Source: SM23-78 sp041479965
Lineage (GTDB): Archaea > Nanobdellota > Nanobdellia > Woesearchaeales > SM23-78
Direction: 5' to 3'
Assembly (NCBI GenBank): GCA_041479965.1
Contig: JBGOZE010000028.1
Span: 1 to 13,961, forward strand
DNA: 13,961 bases
A program made the position numbers and the translations under genes. The notes beneath the pieces were generated by a model, which worked only from the letters and a program-made list of their open reading frames with translations, made no database searches and was not told the origin of the DNA. Of the stretch, positions 1-5,576 are shown piece by piece (positions within the stretch are counted from its first letter, which is position 1; each line of letters starts with the position of its first letter).

Positions 1-11
1 AAAATAATAAC

Positions 12-20
12 TTTTATATA
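12..20 (+). promoter_or_regulatory. TATA box for the DUF4349 gene
   Basis: TTTTATATA lies about 43 nt upstream of the ATG at 59. A start of transcription near 40-45 would leave a short leader carrying the GGGGTGG ribosome-binding site. Confidence 0.55.
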
Positions 21-58
21 CTCTAATCTCAAAAAATATGGTTTAAGGGGTGGTAGTT

Positions 59-934
59 ATGGCAGATAAAACTTGGTTACAAAAATACTGGTGGATATTT
101 CTTGTTGTGATAGTTATAATCCTTGCGACAGGATATTTCGGGGTATTGTCTCCGGGCAGCATGATGTCTTCTTCTAACAAGGCACTAGGGTCTTATGAGG
201 CATCATATTATGATTCAAGAGGATCAGTATCTGGAAGTCTATACCCAACATCTAACCAGGATTTTGCTCCTGAAGTTCAGGAGAGGCAGCTGATCAAGAC
301 TTCATCTATTTCAATGGAGACAAAAAGGGGAGAATTTGATAGGGTACAGTCGAATGTCAATAATCTAGTGAAAGCATCAGGAGCATATGTCTTATCAGAT
401 AATTTCCAGGTTCTTGGCTCTGGAAGCCAGACGTATAAGACTAATACTTATCAGATAAAGATAGAGACATCAAAATATGACTCTCTGGTTGCGCAGTTGA
501 GAGAATTAGGAGGGATCACTTCTTTTGCAGAGACTGCAACTGATGTCACCGGAGCCATAACCAACAGGCAGGTAGAGATTGCAGCAGAAAAAGAGAGATT
601 GAGAAGATACGAAATGCTGGTGAGCTCATCTGGTAACCTCAATGACAAGCTGTTGTTGACTGACAGGATATTTGAGCAGGACAGAAGGATAAAATACCTG
701 GAAGTAGGCCTTGAGAACCAGCAGCAAAACGTGGCTTATTCTACCATCAGCCTAACCTTACGGGAGAAAGCTCCGGCATTATACGGCGTCGCGTTAGTCG
801 GTTTTGGAAGCTTAATCAAGACGCTCATAGGAAGCGTCAACGCAGTATTATACTTCCTATTCGCAATACTGCCGTGGGCATTGCTTGCCGGCGTAATTTA
901 CTTTATAATCAGGTTGATAAAAAAGAGAAGGTAA
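59..934 (+). CDS. DUF4349 domain membrane protein
   Basis: A 291-residue membrane protein. An N-terminal hydrophobic segment (about residues 10-33, rich in V/I/L after a WW pair) is followed by a Ser/Tyr-rich linker, then the DUF4349 pattern: ERQLIKTSSISMET, a long paired beta/helix region with YQIKIETSKYDSLVAQL, and a helical stretch with DRIFEQDRRIKYLEVGLENQ, then VAYSTISLTL. Two close hydrophobic stretches (about 240-285) and a basic KKRR tail end it, so the middle domain is probably outside the cell. The ATG at 59 is preferred to the in-frame GTG at 50 because GGGGTGG at 47-53 is a good ribosome-binding site for 59 and overlaps 50. The role of DUF4349 proteins is poorly known; some are thought to act as envelope or signalling proteins. 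The gene has its own promoter and a T-rich end. Confidence 0.8.
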   Translation: MADKTWLQKYWWIFLVVIVIILATGYFGVLSPGSMMSSSNKALGSYEASYYDSRGSVSGSLYPTSNQDFAPEVQERQLIKTSSISMETKRGEFDRVQSNVNNLVKASGAYVLSDNFQVLGSGSQTYKTNTYQIKIETSKYDSLVAQLRELGGITSFAETATDVTGAITNRQVEIAAEKERLRRYEMLVSSSGNLNDKLLLTDRIFEQDRRIKYLEVGLENQQQNVAYSTISLTLREKAPALYGVALVGFGSLIKTLIGSVNAVLYFLFAILPWALLAGVIYFIIRLIKKRR

Positions 935-944
935 AATCTCTTCA

Positions 945-962
945 ATATTTTTTTTATTTTCT
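945..962 (+). terminator. T-rich terminator after DUF4349 gene
   Basis: A run of T interrupted by two A residues starts about 10 nt after the stop codon, as in archaeal oligo-T terminators. It also ends before the opposing minus-strand gene. Confidence 0.5.
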
Positions 963-986
963 TATCTGTAAATCGTGCTAGAAAAA

Positions 987-1003
987 ATAAGTAGCTCCGC
1001 CAG
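987..1003 (-). repeat. Partial copy of tRNA-Gln 3' end (att-like repeat)
   Basis: On the minus strand this reads CTGGCGGAGCTACTTAT. It matches 16 of 17 bases of the tRNA-Gln 3' end plus 5 nt of trailer at 2224-2240 in the same orientation. Just upstream on the minus strand is AGGTTCA, which also resembles the T arm, with about four bases missing. A copy of a tRNA 3' end at a distance downstream of the tRNA is what tRNA-targeting tyrosine recombinases leave behind. No recombinase gene lies between the two copies, so if this was an element it is reduced or the integrase acted from elsewhere. Confidence 0.55.
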
Positions 1004-1009
1004 TGAACC

Positions 1010-2092
1010 TTATTCAGGGCACAGGATGTTCTTGATATAAAATCCTGTAGCTTTAGGCGACCATAAGGTTGGAGCAATACTGCTCATCCATTCCTTTTCA
1101 GCCATCCAGTTGCCAGAAGCTCCATCGAATTGCAGAGCATTCACGTCATATACTTTGCCGTGGTCATAGGCTATCCAATGGGTATGAGCATATTCCTGGC
1201 TCCAATGCCCGTCCCAAGCTCCTGTGAATTGGACAAAAGCCATGCCTACCTGGCAGGTGCCAAATGCCTTGGAAGGCATCGTCGTCTTATCCTTAAGCTT
1301 GATGCTCGTGTGCGGTTTACCATATTTCTTTAGGAGGTCAAGCATTGGAGTGATAGGCATGCGTTTCTTTTCCTGATAATGCTTACATCTCTTGATGACA
1401 TCTTCGCATGTTTTATTCAAATATGCAGCGAGAGCACTAGGTGCGCAATTAGCATCTGTTTGCACTACATCCTGAGGCAATCCTCGTCCCTTGGGAACAA
1501 CTTCCCAGGCAGTCTTCTCTTCTTGCTCTGTGCGCAGGGGGACAAAATCATATGTTGAATAGAGCAATTCATCTTTGACAGGTTTCCAGGCACAGCAGAA
1601 GAAATATCCTAGGTCCACAAGAGCCTCATCAATTGCAAATAATTTAACCTGACGTGGAACGAGAGCAATATACGTTTGAGTGAGCAGGGATTCTAATCTT
1701 TTTTCCAGCTCCATTCCTTTTTCAGGAGTTTCATTTGGAAGTATCCCGAAGAACTCATATTGGTGCATTAGCCTTTGGTATTCCTTTTCAACTGCATTCA
1801 GTTTCTGGACTTTTATTCTTATAAACTCTGGTTTGTGCTTGTCCCAATCATAACATACTGGTTGAATAAGCGAATAATGTAGGTTCTTAAGGTATATTCC
1901 TGCTTTTTTGTCATATACAGAATTACGCATCTCGAAATCCATATCCCGCTTGAAGGAACGCAGGGCATTATCTTTCCTGCCCGCCTTGATGAGTTCTGTC
2001 AGTTCTTCCCTGCTCATCTTCATGTCAAATTCAAATTTATACGGCTGATGGATAATTTGTCCATCGAGAGGGTCTATCTTATTAGTTCTCAT
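1010..2092 (-). CDS. Papain-like (C39-like) cysteine protease-like protein
   Basis: A 360-residue protein. I do not recognise the N-terminal 200 residues, which are charged and largely helical with no membrane segment or signal peptide. The C-terminal part looks like a papain-fold catalytic domain: Gln211 in VQTDANCAPSALAAYL with Cys216 at the start of a helix, then His305 in HTHWIAYDHGKVYDVNA and Asp316 shortly after. That order (Gln, Cys, His, Asp/Asn) with a CAPSAL helix start fits C39-like and related papain-fold enzymes; activity is inferred only. The start at 2092 is an ATG with GGAGGGAG just upstream; the earlier in-frame TTG at 2107 lies in front of that site. The gene is alone on its strand, between the tRNA-Gln gene and a copy of the tRNA 3' end, suggesting acquisition. 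Alternatives are a transglutaminase-like or a phage structural protein. Confidence 0.6.
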   Translation of the reverse strand: MRTNKIDPLDGQIIHQPYKFEFDMKMSREELTELIKAGRKDNALRSFKRDMDFEMRNSVYDKKAGIYLKNLHYSLIQPVCYDWDKHKPEFIRIKVQKLNAVEKEYQRLMHQYEFFGILPNETPEKGMELEKRLESLLTQTYIALVPRQVKLFAIDEALVDLGYFFCCAWKPVKDELLYSTYDFVPLRTEQEEKTAWEVVPKGRGLPQDVVQTDANCAPSALAAYLNKTCEDVIKRCKHYQEKKRMPITPMLDLLKKYGKPHTSIKLKDKTTMPSKAFGTCQVGMAFVQFTGAWDGHWSQEYAHTHWIAYDHGKVYDVNALQFDGASGNWMAEKEWMSSIAPTLWSPKATGFYIKNILCPE

Positions 2093-2139
2093 AGATTCTC
2101 CCTCCAAAAACTTAAAGGCAAAAGCTTGAGAAAGAACCT

Positions 2140-2156
2140 TTTATTTCTTAAATAAG
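2140..2156 (-). promoter_or_regulatory. Possible TATA region for the protease-like gene
   Basis: Minus-strand TTATTTAAGAAATAAAAG lies about 50-60 nt upstream of the ATG at 2092. A second candidate (CTTATATTTATAG) lies in the tRNA trailer near 2215-2228. Neither is decisive. Confidence 0.3.
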
Positions 2157-2188
2157 AAGAATAACTGCAATCAGCTTTTAACAACAGT

Positions 2189-2211
2189 GAGGACATATCT
2201 TCAGCTCCCTC
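2189..2211 (-). other. Hairpin downstream of tRNA-Gln
   Basis: GTGAGG and CCTCAC form a six-base-pair stem shortly after the tRNA 3' end and its AT-rich trailer. It may help end or process the tRNA transcript; that role is inferred. Confidence 0.25.
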
Positions 2212-2223
2212 ACCTCTATAAAT

Positions 2224-2240
2224 ATAAGTAGCCCCGCCAG
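2224..2240 (-). repeat. tRNA-Gln 3' end copy of the att-like repeat
   Basis: This is the intact-gene partner of the repeat at 987-1003. It covers tRNA positions 62-73 and five bases of trailer. The two copies bracket the protease-like gene. Confidence 0.55.
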
Positions 2241-2242
2241 GA

Positions 2243-2268
2243 GTTTCGTGAGATTTTTTATTATCTCC
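2243..2268 (-). other. tRNA intron 2, in the T loop (59/60)
   Basis: A 26-nt intron at a non-canonical position. The T stem is the outer helix, TTCG/CGAA is the central four-base-pair helix, the bulges are AAG and ACT, and GAGAT/ATCTC closes the inner hairpin with one unpaired A. Cutting after the second base of each bulge leaves exactly the loop TTCGAAT. Confidence 0.85.
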
Positions 2269-2289
2269 TTCGAACCTGGGTCAGAGGAT

Positions 2290-2306
2290 ATCTCCAACAT
2301 GTGTTG
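2290..2306 (-). other. tRNA intron 1, anticodon loop (37/38)
   Basis: A 17-nt intron at the canonical archaeal position. The anticodon stem is the outer helix, CTCT/GGAG the central helix with one G-T pair, the bulges are GGC and ATA, and AAC/GTT closes a four-base loop. Cutting after the second base of each bulge joins G37 to A38. Confidence 0.88.
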
Positions 2307-2368
2307 CCAGAGTCCCCTATCCTTGGCCGCTAGACTACGGGGCTATCTCATCCAAAGAAAATGTGTGG

Positions 2369-2378
2369 CTTTAAAAAA
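2369..2378 (-). promoter_or_regulatory. TATA box for tRNA-Gln
   Basis: Minus-strand TTTTTTAAAG is centred about 30 nt upstream of the tRNA 5' end, the normal spacing for an archaeal promoter. Confidence 0.55.
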
Positions 2379-2386
2379 TTATTCTA

Positions 2387-2518
2387 TTATTTGCTCAGCA
2401 TCCTGATGAGATCATCAAGGAGCCTGATATGCGTATCCAGCGTATCTTTCTTGTTTGGCATGAGCCTTGCAAAGGTCAGCAGCGTATTTATATCTTTCCC
2501 ACTGAGAGCACATTTAGT
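2387..2518 (-). pseudogene. In-frame open extension after the 123-aa gene
   Basis: Directly after the TAA of the upstream gene, the same frame stays open for 43 codons until a second TAA. The translation looks protein-like, amphipathic and helical (for example LLTFARLMPNKKD and HIRLLDDLIRMLSK). Options are a former C-terminus cut off by a nonsense change, a small separate gene starting at an internal ATG, or stop-codon readthrough. The first seems simplest, but no homologue is known to me to test it. Confidence 0.35.
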
Positions 2519-2890
2519 TTATTTCCTTTTGTAATAAGATAAGGCTTGTGTGATAAAGTATAATGTTATTCCAGGCAATTTCGACAGGAGGCGGACCGGG
2601 TTGATTTCAGCCTCACTTTTGTTTCTGGCAATCTCAGAGGTGAGCTTCTGATAATAATCAGGGCTGCTCTTTTCTAAGTAGCAAAATGCCATAAGGGCTC
2701 CCATTTGAGATAAGTAAGGTTTTGCTTCTTGCCATGAAAGCTTCTCACCTGCTTTTTTCCCTTCAAGCTTCAAGTTGCCATTTTCATCAAAGGTCTGTTC
2801 CAAGAAGCGATCCAAGGTTGTCTTCTTATCATTGCTGTATTGATGTAAAAAGTCAATAACTTTCTCGTCCAACAATTTTTTTAGTTTCAT
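2519..2890 (-). CDS. Hypothetical helical protein, 123 aa
   Basis: I do not recognise this protein. It is 123 residues, charged, predicted mostly helical, with no signal peptide and a moderately hydrophobic stretch near the C-terminus (LLSKLPGITLYFITQALSYY) before a KRK end. No Shine-Dalgarno precedes the ATG, but a minus-strand TATA box (TTATATTAAA, 2913-2922) is centred about 27 nt upstream, so the mRNA is probably leaderless and the ATG at 2890 is right. The frame remains open for 43 codons after the stop (see 2387-2518), so this may be the N-terminal part of a longer ancestral protein. Confidence 0.6.
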   Translation of the reverse strand: MKLKKLLDEKVIDFLHQYSNDKKTTLDRFLEQTFDENGNLKLEGKKAGEKLSWQEAKPYLSQMGALMAFCYLEKSSPDYYQKLTSEIARNKSEAEINPVRLLSKLPGITLYFITQALSYYKRK

Positions 2891-2912
2891 AAGAGGATTG
2901 ATGAGGGAAGTC

Positions 2913-2922
2913 TTTAATATAA
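2913..2922 (-). promoter_or_regulatory. TATA box, leaderless 123-aa gene
   Basis: TTATATTAAA on the minus strand, centred 27 nt from the ATG at 2890. Confidence 0.6.
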
Positions 2923-2995
2923 CCTCTTGCTAGAAAATCGGAGAATTTTCGGGCTTTTCGGAAAGAATAATAAAACAGAAAGAATTTTGCTGATG

Positions 2996-3259
2996 TTAAG
3001 GTAGGAGGGGATAGTTCCTATTTGATTTATCCACATAATCAATTTCTAGTGAGTTCCCTTTTCCTGGTGATGCGCTTACTCTCACTTCCAAACCACCAAA
3101 AGTACCGGTCTTCCATGTAGCAGTTCCTTTCATGTCTTTCAAATCGTAATCTATATGTGCATTCTTCTCCATGATTTCTTGCTTGAGGCTTGCTGGGGAG
3201 TTCAATAAAGAATAAAAAACGATAGCAATCAAGCTTTGTATTACTCCTTGATTGGTCAT
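2996..3259 (-). CDS. Hypothetical protein, 87 aa
   Basis: I do not recognise this gene. The N-terminal third is hydrophobic and helical (VIQSLIAIVFYSLL), the rest is alternating and glycine-rich, suggesting short beta strands (GTFGGLEVRVSAS, then NSLEIDYVDK). It has a strong ribosome-binding site GGAGGTG about seven bases before the ATG and a TATA box (GTTTTATAAA, 3299-3308) about 44 nt upstream, so it is probably a real expressed gene. It is transcribed divergently from the stalk operon. Confidence 0.6.
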   Translation of the reverse strand: MTNQGVIQSLIAIVFYSLLNSPASLKQEIMEKNAHIDYDLKDMKGTATWKTGTFGGLEVRVSASPGKGNSLEIDYVDKSNRNYPLLP

Positions 3260-3298
3260 TTTTGCACCTCCATTTTATGATGAATGAATGAAGCTAGG

Positions 3299-3308
3299 TT
3301 TATAAAAC
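3299..3308 (-). promoter_or_regulatory. TATA box for the 87-aa gene
   Basis: GTTTTATAAA on the minus strand; predicted start of transcription leaves a leader of about 18 nt containing the GGAGGTG site. Confidence 0.55.
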
Positions 3309-3318
3309 TTTCCATTTT

Positions 3319-3338
3319 TAACTACTTAGTAATAGTTA
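3319..3338. promoter_or_regulatory. Dyad between divergent promoters
   Basis: TAACTA and TAGTTA are inverted with an eight-base gap, between the TATA boxes of the 87-aa gene and the stalk operon. The position fits an operator, but AT-rich dyads of six bases arise by chance. Confidence 0.25.
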
Positions 3339-3375
3339 CAATATTAAAATATCTAGTTTGCTACCAAACAATAAT

Positions 3376-3385
3376 CTTTATAAAT
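3376..3385 (+). promoter_or_regulatory. TATA box of the ribosomal stalk operon
   Basis: CTTTATAAAT is the best archaeal box A in this intergenic region. Transcription should start near 3405-3410, giving a leader of about 70 nt. Confidence 0.7.
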
Positions 3386-3406
3386 ACTGCACATCTCCAA
3401 CAGTTT

Positions 3407-3453
3407 GGCCCGACGAGCATTAGGCTTCGTCTCACTACCTAGCGTAGTAGGGC
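3407..3453 (+). promoter_or_regulatory. Structured leader of the uL1 mRNA
   Basis: GCCC (3408-3411) pairs with GGGC (3450-3453) and encloses two hairpins: GACGA/TCGTC at 3412-3431, extended inward by GC/GC past a bulged T, and CTAC/GTAG at 3435-3447. This gives a compact three-way junction that would begin almost at the predicted mRNA 5' end, 23 nt before the start codon. In Methanococcus, uL1 represses its own operon by binding its mRNA; a similar role here is inferred, not shown. Confidence 0.45.
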
Positions 3454-3475
3454 GTCATTTAACAAGGTAATAACC

Positions 3476-4129
3476 ATGGACAAGAATTCAGTGCTAGAGG
3501 CTCTTGAGAAGCTCAAGATGAGCTCTCAGAAGAGGGAATTCAAGCAATCAATAGACCTGATAATAGCCTTGAAGGACTTGGATTTCAAGAAGCCTGAGCA
3601 GCAGGTAGAGATGTTTCTATCATTGCCTTACACAACTGGCAAGAAGACTAAGGTGTGCGCATTGATAGGTGCTGAGCTTAGCGATGATGCTAAGAAAGTC
3701 TTTGACATGGTAATCCTGCAGGACGACTTCACCAAGTATGATAAGAGAAAGGCCAGGACTCTTGCAGAGCAATATGATTTCTTCATAGCCCAGGCCAACA
3801 TCATGACCAAGGTAGCAGCTACTTTCGGAAGATACCTGGGAGTCAGGGGAAAGATGCCCAACCCCAAGGCTGGCTGCGTTGTGCCACCCAAAGGAGTCAA
3901 CCTTTCTGTTCTCTATGAGAAGCTTCAGAAGACCCTGAAGGTCAGCGCCAAGAAAGTGCCTGTAATCCAATTAAGAGTAGGCACAGAAGAGATGCCTCCT
4001 GAGCACGTCGCTGACAATATCATGTTCATCTATGACCAATTAATCCATCATTTGCCTGGAGAAAAGGATAATGTGAAAGCAATTTACCTCAAGTACACTA
4101 TGAGCAAGCCATTGAAGCTTGCAGCGTGA
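3476..4129 (+). CDS. rpl1: Ribosomal protein uL1 (L1)
   Basis: A 217-residue uL1, the protein of the mobile L1 stalk by the ribosomal E site; it binds 23S rRNA and helps release deacylated tRNA. Length fits archaeal uL1 (about 210-220). Conserved features include the basic N-terminal helix (ALEKLKMSSQKREFKQS), the strand FKKPEQQVEMFLSLP, and the RNA-binding loop RGKMPNPKAG at 124-133. It is the first gene of the stalk operon; the usual uL11 gene is not upstream here. The start has a weak AAGGT site seven bases before the ATG. In other archaea uL1 is the translational regulator of this operon. The uL10 gene begins nine bases after its stop. Confidence 0.96.
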   Translation: MDKNSVLEALEKLKMSSQKREFKQSIDLIIALKDLDFKKPEQQVEMFLSLPYTTGKKTKVCALIGAELSDDAKKVFDMVILQDDFTKYDKRKARTLAEQYDFFIAQANIMTKVAATFGRYLGVRGKMPNPKAGCVVPPKGVNLSVLYEKLQKTLKVSAKKVPVIQLRVGTEEMPPEHVADNIMFIYDQLIHHLPGEKDNVKAIYLKYTMSKPLKLAA

Positions 4130-4138
4130 TGATTCAAA

Positions 4139-5038
4139 ATGGCTCGTAAAAGAACAGCTAAGGAAGGGGAAGCCCACAAAGAGGCAAAGCACGAGCACGA
4201 GATTCCAGAATACAAGCAGCAGCTTGTGAAAGACCTCGCGGCCTTGATGGACAAGTACAGCCTTATCGGAGTAGTCAACATGGAGAACCTTCCTGCAAAG
4301 CAGCTAAGGAACATGAGAGCTCAGCTGAGAGGAAAGGTCGTCCTGATAATGAGCAAGAAGAGGCTGATGAGGCTAGCCATTGCCATGAGCAAGAAAGAGA
4401 ACATCAAGGCTCTTGAGCCTTACATCAAAGGCATGCCTGCCTTGCTTTTCACAGAAGACAATCCTTTTGCTTTGTTCAAGCTACTCAAGAAGAACAAGTC
4501 AACTGCGCCCATAAAAGCAGGCCAGAAAGCACCCAGAGACATAACAGTGCATGCAGGCGCCACCAATTTCGCTCCAGGACCAATTATTGGAGAGCTTGGA
4601 GGATTCAGGATAAAAGCAGGCATCGAGGGCGGCAAAGTAGCTATCAAGGAAGACAAGGTCGTGGCCAATGAAGGAGATGTTGTTGACAGCAAGCTAGCAG
4701 GACTCCTGACAAGGCTGGCTATTGAGCCCATGGAGATAGGCTTGAACCTAATGGCAGTCTATGAGCACGGAGAGATACTCACCAGCTCAGTGCTTGACAT
4801 TGACGAGGAAGCTTTCATGCAGAATATAATGACAGCAGCAAGCGAAGCCTACAACCTGGCAATGTACGCTGCAATAACATTCAAAGACACAATCAATCCA
4901 TTGCTAAGCAAGGCTCATGCAGAGGCTTATGCCCTTGCAAAGCAAGCCAACATAATCACTAGCGAGACTATAAAGGAGAAGCTCGCTCAGGCAGAAGCAG
5001 AGATGGCTGCAGTGAAGGCAGCGGCGAAATTAGAATAA
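4139..5038 (+). CDS. rplP0: Ribosomal protein uL10 (P0)
   Basis: A 299-residue uL10/P0, the base of the ribosomal stalk that anchors P1 dimers and binds rRNA next to uL11. A basic N-terminal tail of about 20 residues precedes the uL10 core with LPAKQLRNMRAQLRG (51-65) and SKKRLMRLA. The archaeal insertion domain follows (GPIIGELGGFRIKAGIEGGK), then helical spine segments that would hold P1 dimers (FMQNIMTAASEAYNLAMYAA, then LSKAHAEAYALAKQANI). It stops at AAVKAAAKLE and lacks the Ala/Glu-rich linker and GLGALFG-type tail that many archaeal P0 proteins share with P1. The last 14 codons are repeated, diverged, 117 nt downstream. Translation is probably coupled to uL1. Confidence 0.95.
   Translation: MARKRTAKEGEAHKEAKHEHEIPEYKQQLVKDLAALMDKYSLIGVVNMENLPAKQLRNMRAQLRGKVVLIMSKKRLMRLAIAMSKKENIKALEPYIKGMPALLFTEDNPFALFKLLKKNKSTAPIKAGQKAPRDITVHAGATNFAPGPIIGELGGFRIKAGIEGGKVAIKEDKVVANEGDVVDSKLAGLLTRLAIEPMEIGLNLMAVYEHGEILTSSVLDIDEEAFMQNIMTAASEAYNLAMYAAITFKDTINPLLSKAHAEAYALAKQANIITSETIKEKLAQAEAEMAAVKAAAKLE
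4997..5038 (+). repeat. uL10 3' end, first copy of a duplication
   Basis: The last 14 codons including the stop. The first 20 bases are identical to 5114-5133, and 34 of 42 bases match overall without a gap. Confidence 0.85.
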
Positions 5039-5052
5039 ACATTTCATATTCC

Positions 5053-5090
5053 GGAGGATTTTACGAAGTAAATATCCTCCTTAAATTTTT
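5053..5090 (+). terminator. Hairpin plus T-run after uL10
   Basis: GGAGGAT (5053-5059) pairs with ATCCTCC (5074-5080) and TTTA with TAAA inside, leaving a five-base CGAAG loop and one bulged T. TTAAATTTTTT follows. It looks like an intrinsic terminator or attenuator between uL10 and P1 and could set the higher or lower output of P1. The GGAGG in the stem could also be a masked ribosome-binding site. Confidence 0.5.
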
Positions 5091-5093
5091 TGT

Positions 5094-5112
5094 AAACTTT
5101 TCGCAAAAGTTT
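5094..5112 (+). other. Perfect AT-rich hairpin
   Basis: AAACTTTT and AAAAGTTT form a perfect eight-base-pair stem around CGC. An alternative register, GCAAAAGTTTTGC (5103-5115), is palindromic. It sits exactly at the left edge of the duplicated uL10 end. Confidence 0.5.
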
Positions 5113-5113
5113 T

Positions 5114-5155
5114 GCAGAGATGGCTGCAGTGAAAGAAGCAGCTCATCTGGAATAA
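5114..5155 (+). pseudogene. Duplicated uL10 3' end (remnant)
   Basis: In the uL10 reading frame this reads AEMAAVKEAAHLE and stop, against AEMAAVKAAAKLE and stop at the true end. The 117-nt offset is constant through both copies. The intervening sequence contains an in-frame stop, so the remnant is not part of uL10 as read, and there is no ribosome-binding site for separate translation. It probably records a local duplication or an insertion that displaced the original end. Confidence 0.8.
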
Positions 5156-5182
5156 TTTACCAAACAATAGGAGGGACATAAG

Positions 5183-5491
5183 ATGGAATACGTATACGCG
5201 GCAATGCTTTTACACAAAGCAGGAAAACAGGTAGATGAAGGCGCTGTTAAGAAAGTTCTTGAAGCAGCAGGCGTCAAGGCAGACGATGCTAGAGTCAAGG
5301 CTTTGGTAGCAGCTCTTGAGGGCGTGAACATCGACGAGGCTATCAAGACCGCAGCATTCGCAGCTCCAGTGGCAGCAGCCCCTGCAGCGCAAGCGCACGG
5401 AGGAGAGGCCAAGAAGAAGGAAGAGAAGCACGAAGAAGAGAAGCCCTCAGCAGAAGAAGCAGCTGCAGGACTAGGCGCATTGTTCGGCTAA
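5183..5491 (+). CDS. rpl12: Ribosomal protein P1 (archaeal L12)
   Basis: A 102-residue archaeal P1/aL12, present as dimers on the uL10 spine, recruiting translation GTPases such as aEF1A and aEF2. The N-terminal dimerisation domain starts MEYVYAAMLLHKAGK and runs to about residue 60; an Ala/Pro hinge (AAPVAAAPAAQAHGG) and a Lys/Glu-rich linker follow, ending in the conserved factor-binding tail AAAGLGALFG. Length is typical. The start has a clear GGAGGGA site six bases upstream. It is the third gene of the stalk operon, but 144 nt separate it from uL10, filled by hairpins and the duplicated uL10 end, so it may be partly uncoupled from uL10. Confidence 0.96.
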   Translation: MEYVYAAMLLHKAGKQVDEGAVKKVLEAAGVKADDARVKALVAALEGVNIDEAIKTAAFAAPVAAAPAAQAHGGEAKKKEEKHEEEKPSAEEAAAGLGALFG

Positions 5492-5495
5492 GAAG

Positions 5496-5520
5496 AAAAA
5501 TTTTTATTTTTTACTTTATT
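5496..5520 (+). terminator. T-rich terminator of the stalk operon
   Basis: Five A, five T, then ATTTTTTACTTTATT directly after the P1 stop codon. Confidence 0.6.
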
Positions 5521-5576
5521 ATGAGCCGAACCATGAATAATGGAGTCGTGACAGGTTACGATGCTAGATTACATAA

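Larger units (their letters stand above)
2229..2344 (-). tRNA. tRNA-Gln(CUG) with two introns
   Basis: The exons join to a 73-nt cloverleaf. The acceptor stem AGCCCCG pairs with CGGGGCT, discriminator base A. The D arm begins GTCT and pairs with GGAT. The anticodon stem GGGGA pairs with TCCTC around the loop CTCTGGA, giving anticodon CUG (glutamine, codon CAG). The T arm is CCAGG, loop TTCGAAT, CCTGG. CCA is not encoded. Two stretches must be removed: 17 nt after position 37 and 26 nt after position 59; both fold as bulge-helix-bulge splice sites. An AGCCCCG-type acceptor is usual for archaeal tRNA-Gln. A minus-strand TATA-like element lies about 30 nt upstream. Confidence 0.9.

Noticed and set aside
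4126..4139. GTGATGA at the uL1-uL10 junction as a C box of a C/D small RNA.
   Set aside because: No matching D box (CTGA) or second C/D pair at a fitting distance.
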